Counted from the stretch's first letter, positions 1 through 4,669 are shown. The stretch is 5,509 bases of DNA from CAMBDR01 sp046597185 (GCA_046597185.1 JBKJLF010000665.1:1-5509); one strand, 5' to 3'. Notes: generated by a model not told the origin, from the letters alone. Numbers and translations: made by a program.

Positions 1-169
1 AGTAGGTATGCACTGCGTGGCTTGGCCGTCCCGGCTTATGCGGGTTGTAACTTACTTCGGCACCGCTTTGCTTGCCGAAAAGGGTCTTGATGGTCGTGTC
101 GGTGTCGAGTATCCAAGACGTGTCCAAAGCATGCTGCACGCTTTCAAACAGCGCTTGTTTCATCCATTG
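1..169 (-). mobile_element. IS1380-family transposase, internal fragment (runs off the left edge)
   Basis: Read on the minus strand from about 169 down to 1, one open frame gives a peptide of about 56 residues. It contains WMKQALFESV, then WILDTDTT, then LFGKQSGAE, and ends YNPHKPGRPSHAVHTY. The WxLDxDTT strand followed by YNPxKPGRPSHxxHTY is the hallmark of IS1380-type DDE transposases; the Asp of DTT belongs to the catalytic triad. Family members are usually 400-500 residues with this block near residue 150, so the N-terminal part is missing at the right-hand junction. The C-terminal part, if present, lies outside the window. No terminal inverted repeat or target duplication is visible at the junction. 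To the right lies a sugar nucleotidyltransferase remnant on the opposite strand, so this is a decayed or recombined insertion site. Family assignment is confident. Whether the fragment belongs to an active element cannot be seen here. Confidence 0.85.
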
Positions 170-175
170 ACTGGG

Positions 176-589
176 CAAGGCAGCACGCCTTGGTTGGTAT
201 TGAATGGGGATACATTTTTTGAACTGGATTACGGGCAATTTATCGCCTGCTGGCGCAAACGGCCCGCGCATATGGCTGTGGCGGTAACCATGGTGGATGA
301 CGGTGCGCGATATGGCGGGGTGACTGTCCAAGATGGCATGCTCATCGGGTTTATTGAAAAGAAAATGGCGGGGCGCACGCTCATAAACGCAGGCGGCTAC
401 ATTTTGACCGAATGCGATTTGCTGCCCTATGCCTTGCCGCAGCAATACTCATTTGAAATGGATTTTTTGTAACCGCAATGTAAGGCATTGTTGCCAAGCG
501 CGTTTGGCTCATCGGGCAATTTTATTGATATTGGTGTGCCTGATGACCTTGCTCGCGCCCAAAGTAACGGGCGATTTGCGCAAAAATGA
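176..589 (+). pseudogene. Sugar-phosphate nucleotidyltransferase remnant (HddC/RfbA-like), N-terminally truncated and with an in-frame stop
   Basis: Intact relatives transfer NMP to a sugar 1-phosphate to make activated sugars for surface glycans. The frame retains the metal-binding strand LVLNGDTFFELD (Asp at 209-211), VTMVDDGARYGGV, the GFIEKK loop, INAGGYIL and the SFEMDFL segment. It then meets TAA at 470-472. The same frame stays open for 38 more codons to TGA at 587-589, and these encode GNFIDIGVPDDLARAQ, the conserved C-terminal signature. A single substitution such as CAA to TAA therefore explains the break. The N-terminal nucleotide-binding half (GGxGTRL and its Lys) is absent, because an unrelated transposase remnant occupies that side from about position 170-190. 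The apparent ATG at 8 lies inside the transposase sequence and is not this gene's start. About 137 of the usual 230 or so residues remain, so it should be catalytically dead. Family is clear; the exact sugar is not. Confidence 0.85.
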
Positions 590-618
590 CCTACCGATGA
601 TGCTTGTACCAGAATAAT

Positions 619-649
619 GGGCAATGACAGTGCGCCTTGATTATTGCCC
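619..649 (-). terminator. Weak hairpin at the 3' end of the response regulator gene
   Basis: GGGCAAT at 619-625 pairs with ATTGCCC at 643-649, giving a 7-bp stem around a 17-nt loop that includes the regulator's stop codon. On the minus strand the stem is followed by ATTATT rather than a clean U-run, so this would be a poor intrinsic terminator. It lies between two convergent genes and could serve either. Confidence 0.3.
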
Positions 650-1273
650 CAATGTCGGATCGCGGGGGCGGTATTTTTGCTGTCTTAATTTTTCCATCAT
701 TTCAATTCGGCTATGCACTTCCAGTTTGCGGAATATACGTTGAAACATGTTTTTAACTGTTCCGTCAGCCAAACTCATCTTGGCGGCAAATTCGTCATTT
801 TGGGCAGCGGGGATATAAAACACCCAATTAATCAATTCTAATTCGCGGTCGCCGAACCGAGGGGTTTCTGTGTTTGGGTTGACCAATTCGGTCAGCAAAC
901 CAGGCTCGATCATGTGGTTGCCTGCGAGTACGCCTTCCACATAGCGTAGTAATTGGCTTTCGTTGTCGTATTTGGAAAGCAATCCATTGGTTTGGGCTGC
1001 TATGCAGGCGCGCACAATGCTGGAATGGGTATTAATGGAGAGCACCAGTATCTTGCAACCCTGCGCTTGAATCTCAGGAATCAAATCCAACCCGTCTGCC
1101 GTGTCGTGAATGCCCAAATCCAGTATGGTGAGTACAAATTTGTGCTGTTTAAATAGCTTATGCATATCCACCTTCGACACGGCGCTGTACACGTCATACT
1201 GGGCACTCAGTAGTGTTGTTACACCAGAAATGGCGTAGGGATCATTATCAATAATTAAAATCTTTTCAGGCAT
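641..1273 (-). CDS. NarL/FixJ-family response regulator (REC plus LuxR-type HTH)
   Basis: A 210-residue two-domain transcription regulator. Residues 1-120 form the receiver domain: KILIIDNDP supplies the acidic Mg-binding residues D9 and D11, the phosphoacceptor is D52 in TILDLGI, S79 ends strand 4 (ILVLS), and K101 is the conserved Lys of LLSK. Residues 139-200 form a LuxR/GerE helix-turn-helix: FGDRELELINW, then DEFAAKMSLADGTVKN, then a recognition helix with RIFRKLEVHSR. All receiver key residues are present, so it should be phosphorylatable. I chose the ATG at 1273 because GGAG lies 9 nt upstream; a TTG at 1288 would add MERNP but overlaps that ribosome binding site. The gene is divergent from the histidine kinase at 3166-4614, and both promoters share a palindrome, so it is probably that kinase's partner, possibly controlling its own and the kinase operon's promoter. 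Family is certain; partner and targets are inferred. Confidence 0.93.
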   Translation of the reverse strand: MPEKILIIDNDPYAISGVTTLLSAQYDVYSAVSKVDMHKLFKQHKFVLTILDLGIHDTADGLDLIPEIQAQGCKILVLSINTHSSIVRACIAAQTNGLLSKYDNESQLLRYVEGVLAGNHMIEPGLLTELVNPNTETPRFGDRELELINWVFYIPAAQNDEFAAKMSLADGTVKNMFQRIFRKLEVHSRIEMMEKLRQQKYRPRDPTLGQ

Positions 1274-1327
1274 GGGGTTGCGCTCCAATTAACGGCAATG
1301 AGGATGTTTCGCTCACTTTTTCCAAAA

Positions 1328-1333
1328 TTTATA
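1328..1333 (-). promoter_or_regulatory. -10 element of the response regulator promoter
   Basis: On the minus strand TATAAA lies about 55 nt upstream of the ATG at 1273. The region where a -35 hexamer belongs overlaps the palindrome at 1347-1360 and contains no good TTGACA match, which fits a promoter needing an activator or one blocked by a repressor. Confidence 0.6.
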
Positions 1334-1346
1334 CACACAATGGCTA

Positions 1347-1360
1347 GTGCATTAATGCAC
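1347..1360. promoter_or_regulatory. Palindromic operator candidate, copy 1 (GTGCATTAATGCAC)
   Basis: A perfect 14-bp palindrome whose proximal end is exactly 13 nt upstream of the regulator's -10 hexamer, so it covers the -35 position. The near-identical GTGCATTGATGCAC sits at the same distance from the -10 of the repeat-protein and kinase operon. That makes it the likely binding site of a dimeric regulator, plausibly the response regulator encoded next to it. Confidence 0.65.
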
Positions 1361-1506
1361 CATCTGTGTTCATCACGCCTACACTACTTGGCTGGGCTGT
1401 ATTTTATATGAAATTGCAGAATGACGTATCAGGTAAATTTACGTTAAAATTGCCGCCACTGGTCACGCTTTTGCGGGCTGGCACTGAGGCGCACGCTATG
1501 ATCAGG

Positions 1507-1601
1507 CAGCAAACAGGCGTGCGTGTAGGGCGAGTGATGCAATACTTTGGTGTGTTGGTTTTACAACAATGGTGAATGCTGGCGTGCTTATAGGCGTTTA
1601 G
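1507..1601 (+). repeat. 95-bp direct repeat, copy 1
   Basis: Begins CAGCAAACAGGCGTGCGTGT and ends AGGCGTTTAG. It matches 2508-2602 at 89 of 95 positions with no gaps, and all six differences lie in the last 40 nt. The first 56 nt are identical. Both copies are in the same orientation and enclose the toxin-antitoxin operon. Within the unit, short AGGCGT motifs recur. I see no long hairpin. Confidence 0.95.
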
Positions 1602-1675
1602 TCTGAATATTTAACAAAAAGGCAAGAATACTGTCGTTGGTAATGACGCCAATACGTTACGTAAAAATTTTCCTG

Positions 1676-1694
1676 CAATTAAATTGGTTAATTG
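1676..1694. promoter_or_regulatory. Inverted repeat upstream of the toxin gene (operator candidate)
   Basis: CAATTAA at 1676-1682 and TTAATTG at 1688-1694 are perfect 7-bp arms around a 5-nt spacer, 57 nt upstream of the toxin ATG in an AT-rich stretch. Toxin-antitoxin operons are often autoregulated at such sites. I could not place a confident -35/-10 pair here. Confidence 0.45.
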
Positions 1695-1751
1695 ATGTTA
1701 TTGCTTGGTAAATTTGAAAAAAAATATTCATTTTTTAAGGCGAGAAGATAA

Positions 1752-2252
1752 ATGGGAACAATGAAGCAGGCTTACCTATCTGCAGGGCTGGCGCGTTACT
1801 ATTTCGATGAAGCGGTCCCTTGCGACCTTTGGCGGGGGCAAAAGAAGAGTGCACAAAAATCCGGTGAATTTATCCTGCAACCGGTTACCGTCGAAATTGA
1901 ATTGATCACTACCAGCGGTCGTCGCGTTCGAGCACCGGATGTCGAAGTTTTTACAAGGAATGGGATGGAATGGATCAAGGGTTGCAGGACTATTCGTCAT
2001 GGTGGTGCCCATTGGGGTATTTCTTGTTGGAGTGAGCCACCGAAGTTTGCGCTGGTGGGTGGCTGGGCAAACTTTAAAATACCAAAGGGCGCACCAGTTC
2101 CAAGCGCGCTTGCCGTCACACAAGATGATGACAATCAGTTCAAGCCGAATCACTATTCGATTGCGCCAAAAGACGATATGCCTTTGGCATTATTCATTCA
2201 GCATCTTAAAGAACTGGCCAAACACATCGTTATCTGGGAGAAAAATGTATGA
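1752..2252 (+). CDS. Tse2-like toxin (ADP-ribosyltransferase-fold family)
   Basis: A cytoplasmic protein of 166 residues with no signal peptide or membrane segment. It shows the motif order of the Pseudomonas Tse2 toxin family: LWRG at 26-29 (the N-terminal strand with its Arg), RVRAPDVEV at 58-66, a glycine-rich turn ending GIS at 89-91, FKIPKGAPVP at 108-117, HYSIAP at 134-139, and a C-terminal helix beginning DMPLALF. Tse2 (about 158 residues) has an ADP-ribosyltransferase-like fold, arrests growth inside cells and is neutralised by the small protein Tsi2. Here too a small acidic partner gene follows, overlapping by 4 bases (ATGA), so translation is coupled. A purine-rich AAGGCGAGAAG precedes the ATG at 1752; ATG at 1761 is a possible alternative. 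No type VI secretion gene is visible, so a chromosomal toxin-antitoxin role is as likely as a secreted effector. The target is unknown. The family call rests on remembered motifs, not an alignment. Confidence 0.78.
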   Translation: MGTMKQAYLSAGLARYYFDEAVPCDLWRGQKKSAQKSGEFILQPVTVEIELITTSGRRVRAPDVEVFTRNGMEWIKGCRTIRHGGAHWGISCWSEPPKFALVGGWANFKIPKGAPVPSALAVTQDDDNQFKPNHYSIAPKDDMPLALFIQHLKELAKHIVIWEKNV

Positions 2253-2500
2253 ACGGTCCTTCAAATCGTGCATTGTCCGATGCCATTGTTGTCCTTCATG
2301 GCGAAATTGAACGGCTCACCGCGCAGTTGGAAGCCGGAGAAGTCGAAGATGACGTGCTGGAGGACACTGGCGAATACGTATTACAACTACAAAACTCATT
2401 CGGCGAATTCGTCGCGATCTACCGTGAGCGCCGTGGGGTGCAGCCGACTATGCAGCCTTTGGAGAAATTACTTGGGAAAGAGGTGAACGAATTTATGTAA
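2249..2500 (+). CDS. Tsi2-like antitoxin/immunity protein
   Basis: An acidic 83-residue protein, predicted all-helical. Helix 1 spans about residues 7-28 (SDAIVVLHGEIERLTAQLE). A short acidic turn (GEVEDDVLED, 30-39) leads into a long second helix (about 40-62), and a C-terminal segment MQPLEKLLG follows. Tsi2, the inhibitor of Tse2, is a 77-residue acidic helical hairpin with a similar profile, and it likewise lies directly downstream of its toxin. The ATG overlaps the toxin's TGA (ATGA). GGGAG at 2236-2240 is 8 nt upstream, a strong site that should give ample antitoxin from the shared transcript. The presumed role is direct binding and neutralisation of the upstream toxin. No DNA-binding motif is evident, so any autoregulation would need the complex or another factor. 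The stop codon is 7 nt before the second 95-bp repeat. Confidence 0.74.
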   Translation: MNGPSNRALSDAIVVLHGEIERLTAQLEAGEVEDDVLEDTGEYVLQLQNSFGEFVAIYRERRGVQPTMQPLEKLLGKEVNEFM

Positions 2501-2507
2501 TATCAAC

Positions 2508-2602
2508 CAGCAAACAGGCGTGCGTGTAGGGCGAGTGATGCAATACTTTGGTGTGTTGGTTTTGCAACAAGGGTGAATGTAGGCGTGGTTACAGGCGTTT
2601 AG
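2508..2602 (+). repeat. 95-bp direct repeat, copy 2
   Basis: Second copy of the repeat at 1507-1601, offset by exactly 1001 nt and in the same orientation. It begins 7 nt after the antitoxin stop codon. The two copies delimit a 906-nt segment carrying only the toxin-antitoxin genes and their control region. Confidence 0.95.
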
Positions 2603-2673
2603 CATGGCAAACAGATTGGCGTTAGCTTGGGGAAATGGCTAATTGGCTGAATGGCCAATGTGGGTGTGGAATA

Positions 2674-2687
2674 GTGCATTGATGCAC
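2674..2687. promoter_or_regulatory. Palindromic operator candidate, copy 2 (GTGCATTGATGCAC)
   Basis: Differs from the perfect palindrome at 1347-1360 at one central base; the shared core extends to TAGTGCATTRATGCACC (R = A or G). It ends 13 nt upstream of the TATAAT at 2701, the same geometry as in the response regulator promoter. Confidence 0.65.
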
Positions 2688-2700
2688 CCTCAGCTTGTTA

Positions 2701-2706
2701 TATAAT
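2701..2706 (+). promoter_or_regulatory. -10 element of the repeat-protein and kinase operon promoter
   Basis: A consensus TATAAT. The expected -35 position falls inside the palindrome and offers only a weak hexamer (TTGATG, 2679-2684, with short spacing). Transcription would start near 2713, leaving a leader of about 77 nt. Confidence 0.65.
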
Positions 2707-2738
2707 TTGCAGCGTACCGAGTGGCTGGCAGGCGAATA

Positions 2739-2750
2739 CAATGGCCATTG
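2739..2750. promoter_or_regulatory. Palindrome in the mRNA leader (CAATGGCCATTG)
   Basis: A perfect 12-bp palindrome about 26 nt after the predicted transcription start and 39 nt before the start codon. It could be a downstream operator. As RNA it has no loop, so it is more likely a protein-binding site or chance. Confidence 0.35.
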
Positions 2751-2789
2751 CGCTTGGTAGCCCCCCAACCTCATAAAAAGGAAATGACC

Positions 2790-3140
2790 ATGTTTGACAT
2801 GACTTTGCAACAAGATTTAGGTGTGTTGCCTGTGCAGCACGAAGTGAACGGCGCGGTGGTAATGCTGGACCTTGGGCAAAGCAGTGATGGCCCCCCCCCG
2901 CCCCAAGGGAAATTATGTGCCGCTGCGCCCGGTACAACAGCGTTGGAAGCTGGGCAAAGTAGTGCTGGCCCCACCCCGCCAAGCAAATTATGCGCCGCTG
3001 CGCCCGGCACAACAGTGCTGGATCTTGGGCAAAGCGATGATGGCCCCCGCCCACCAGGAAAATTGTGCGCCGCTGCGCCCGGCACAACAGCGCTGGATCT
3101 TGGGCAAAGCAATGATGGCCCCCCCCCGCCAGGGAAATGA
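2790..3140 (+). CDS. Small repeat protein with three 25-residue Cys/Pro-rich units; unrecognised, candidate peptide precursor
   Basis: I do not recognise a family. The 116-residue product has a leader of about 25 residues (MFDMTLQQDLGVLPVQHEVN...), a half unit (LDLGQSSDGPPPPQGK, 26-41) and three exact 25-residue units (42-66, 67-91, 92-116). Each unit starts LCAAAPGTT and ends PPGK or PPSK, and the stop follows the last Lys of unit 3. Each unit has one Cys (43, 68, 93). The start is the ATG at 2790 because AGGA (2779-2782) lies 7 nt upstream; ATG at 2784 is too close. Between the three units six codons differ only silently, mostly at third positions, which favours this frame over the other open frames. 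There is no signal peptide or membrane segment. The gene is the first of an operon with the histidine kinase, 25 nt apart, suggesting a ligand, pheromone precursor or accessory factor. Two C9 tracts may make it phase-variable. Coding status is likely; function is unknown. Confidence 0.72.
   Translation: MFDMTLQQDLGVLPVQHEVNGAVVMLDLGQSSDGPPPPQGKLCAAAPGTTALEAGQSSAGPTPPSKLCAAAPGTTVLDLGQSDDGPRPPGKLCAAAPGTTALDLGQSNDGPPPPGK
2865..3137 (+). repeat. 75-nt in-frame minisatellite inside the small repeat-protein gene
   Basis: Successive units start at 2865 (78 nt, with one extra codon, CAA), 2943 (75 nt), 3018 (75 nt) and 3093 (45 nt, partial). The lengths keep the reading frame, so unit gain or loss would change the number of encoded peptides without breaking the gene. 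C9 homopolymers occur at 2891-2899 and 3119-3127. Confidence 0.9.
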
Positions 3141-3153
3141 CATTATTGAAAAA

Positions 3154-3160
3154 TAAGGAG
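3154..3160 (+). promoter_or_regulatory. Strong ribosome binding site of the histidine kinase
   Basis: TAAGGAG ends 5 nt before the ATG at 3166, a close match to the anti-Shine-Dalgarno sequence. It fixes the kinase start and allows translation independent of the upstream small gene. Confidence 0.8.
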
Positions 3161-3165
3161 TATTC

Positions 3166-4614
3166 ATGCAAGCCGATTCAAAACGCCACTTGATTGCCGT
3201 AGAGTATTTGATGCGGGTCAGCGCAGGCCTCGTTTTTGTCAATGCCGAGCGCCTTGTCGGCACATTCTTGAAGCTTACTCCTGAAGACGTCCAATATTAT
3301 TTAATCACGATGGCATTAACCATTGTCTTGCCGCTTGCCCTGCTACGCATGGGCAAGATGCCCTTGATCCGTGATTTGCAAGATATTTGCATTTTTGATT
3401 TTCTGGTGCAATGTTATGGTTTGCTGCTGTTTTTGAATGATGTACCCAAAGCTACCTATTGGATTATGGCCAACGGCGTTTGGTTGCTTAAGTTTGTGCG
3501 CGTATTGTGGTGGGGCAAAAATCAGGATGGCGAGTTGCTCTTTTCTTGGCCCGTGTTTGGTGTGCTCGGTTACTTTTCAAAAAACCGCAATCAAGAACAC
3601 TTGGCGGCTGGCCAGAAGCTGGCCATTTATGCCAGTTGCCTTGTGCCATTTGCCATTGCGTATTGGGGTTGGCGTTTTTGGGGCGCATTTCCGGCGGAGC
3701 TTGTCCACGCGATGACCCTCATTGCTGTCCTGATATTTGCCAAGAAGGCGGCGGACGATATTCAAGCCCGTGAAGATGAACGCCGCGCAAAAATAACCGA
3801 AAACGCCCTGCTTGAAGCCCAAACCAAAATGGACGCCGAACTCAAAGAGCGCAACATTGAACTGCGCGACGCCACCCACGACATGCGCAGCCCCATCACC
3901 GCGCTGGTGATGCAAGTGCAAGTCATTGCAAAATCGACCGACCTCGATCACATCCACGCCACCGCCAAGCACATTGAAGTAGGCCTGCATGAACTGGTGC
4001 AACTCCAGATCGAAATCATCGAAATGGCCAAAGTGACCACCCAGCTTATCACCCCCACCGACCAAACCATCTGGCTGGAAGACATCGGCACCACCATGCT
4101 GGAACGATTTGACGACTTCGCCGCCGACCGCAACATCAACCTGCCCATCGAAAACATGCCGTTTTATGTCACCAGCAATACCTGGCTGCTCAAGCGCATT
4201 CTCAGCAACCTGATCAATAACGCCATCGTGCATGGCCATGTACGCACCGCCGTGGGCCTGCACGCGCAACGCTGCGGCAATAATTGCCATATTTGGGTTT
4301 GGGATACCGGCTACGGCATGCCCAACGCCGACAGCGCCGACCACGCCGCCAATTTCCTGAGCCTGTTGGGCATCATTCACCTTGAAAGCGCCAAAACCAA
4401 GTCAAAGGCCAACGCAAACCTCGGCCACGGCATTGGCTTGCGTAGCGTCATGCGCATGTGCAAAACCTTGGGCATTACCATGCAGCTCTATTCCAAACAA
4501 GGAAAAGGAAGCGTATTTCATTTTCACCTGCCCTTGGCCGCAGCTAGCCTTGCCAGCCCACCCGAACCAGAAGAGGAAGACGCTTTCGCTGCAATACTTG
4601 CCAAACTTCAGTAA
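3166..4614 (+). CDS. Membrane sensor histidine kinase
   Basis: A 482-residue inner-membrane kinase. Residues 1-195 form a sensor with about five or six hydrophobic segments (roughly 10-27, 43-62, 73-91, 97-115, 151-171, 178-192), joined by short loops, so there is no periplasmic domain and ligand sensing would occur in or near the membrane. A charged helix (195-235, rich in Glu, Lys, Arg) leads to the HisKA H-box ATHDMRSPITAL with phosphoacceptor H238. The ATPase domain has the N-box LSNLINNAIVHG (N348, N352), the G1 box WDTGYGMP (D380) and the G2 box LGHGIGLRSV (420-429). All catalytic boxes are intact. The C-terminus ends in a Pro/Glu-rich tail (464-473). It follows a small repeat-protein gene by 25 nt, and the nearest response regulator is divergent at 641-1273. 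The multi-helix sensor plus an upstream small gene recalls peptide quorum-sensing loci such as agr, but the H-box is canonical rather than of the AgrC type. The ligand is unknown. Confidence 0.93.
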   Translation: MQADSKRHLIAVEYLMRVSAGLVFVNAERLVGTFLKLTPEDVQYYLITMALTIVLPLALLRMGKMPLIRDLQDICIFDFLVQCYGLLLFLNDVPKATYWIMANGVWLLKFVRVLWWGKNQDGELLFSWPVFGVLGYFSKNRNQEHLAAGQKLAIYASCLVPFAIAYWGWRFWGAFPAELVHAMTLIAVLIFAKKAADDIQAREDERRAKITENALLEAQTKMDAELKERNIELRDATHDMRSPITALVMQVQVIAKSTDLDHIHATAKHIEVGLHELVQLQIEIIEMAKVTTQLITPTDQTIWLEDIGTTMLERFDDFAADRNINLPIENMPFYVTSNTWLLKRILSNLINNAIVHGHVRTAVGLHAQRCGNNCHIWVWDTGYGMPNADSADHAANFLSLLGIIHLESAKTKSKANANLGHGIGLRSVMRMCKTLGITMQLYSKQGKGSVFHFHLPLAAASLASPPEPEEEDAFAAILAKLQ

Positions 4615-4640
4615 AGCCACACCAACCGAAAATTGGCCCA

Positions 4641-4669
4641 CAAGCCGTGCTTTGGCGGTGTAGCACTTG
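4641..4669 (+). other. Bulged hairpin downstream of the kinase
   Basis: CAA plus GTGCT (4641-4643, 4647-4651) pairs with AGCAC plus TTG (4662-4669) with a 3-nt bulge and a 10-nt loop, 27 nt after the kinase stop. No U-run follows, so an intrinsic terminator role is doubtful. Confidence 0.25.

Larger units (their letters stand above)
1289..1751. other. Gene-poor control region between regulator and toxin genes
   Basis: No convincing gene. From left to right it holds the regulator's untranslated leader and minus-strand promoter (1328-1360), a low-information stretch containing GTAAATTTAC (1433-1442), the 95-bp direct repeat copy 1 (1507-1601), an AT-rich stretch with TTACGTAA (1657-1664), and the inverted repeat at 1676-1694 ahead of the toxin gene. 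A frame open from 1366 to 1575 has no ribosome binding site or recognisable motif and runs into the repeat, so I do not call it. Confidence 0.6.
2501..2789. other. Intergenic region ahead of the repeat-protein operon
   Basis: No gene found. After the 95-bp repeat it contains a small hairpin (ATTGGC 2642-2647 with GCCAAT 2654-2659), the second operator-like palindrome (2674-2687), a consensus -10 (2701-2706) and a leader of about 77 nt holding the 12-bp palindrome CAATGGCCATTG (2739-2750) and a ribosome binding site. Confidence 0.6.

Noticed and set aside
8..472. One continuous 154-codon plus-strand gene
   Set aside because: Its first part is the antisense of a transposase; only the part after about 170-190 carries nucleotidyltransferase motifs.
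1347..1360. NtrC-type nitrogen control site
   Set aside because: GTGCA and TGCAC are separated by 4 nt and oriented differently from the usual TGCAC-N5-7-GTGCA pattern, and no sigma-54 promoter could be placed nearby.
1366..1575. Small gene between regulator and toxin
   Set aside because: No ribosome binding site or recognisable motif, it crosses into the 95-bp repeat, and the second repeat copy does not extend the same frame.
1776..2153. Minus-strand frame opposite the toxin
   Set aside because: Shadow frame with no start signal; the plus strand has clear family motifs.
1507..2602. Integron cassette with attC sites
   Set aside because: The repeats lack paired RYYYAAC/GTTRRRY core sites and the inverted-repeat folding of attC, and no integrase is seen.
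2872..3156. Alternative plus frame as the main product
   Set aside because: No start signal of its own, and between-unit substitutions fall mainly at its second codon positions. Kept only as a possible slippage product.
2698..3171. Minus-strand repeat-rich reading frames across the small repeat gene
   Set aside because: A repeat unit whose length is a multiple of three keeps several frames open. The minus frames have no ribosome binding site, whereas the plus frame has one, plus silent third-position changes and a promoter.
3577..4380. Long minus-strand frame opposite the kinase
   Set aside because: It is a shadow of the C-ending codon bias of the kinase; low-complexity Gly/Val-rich product with no family match.
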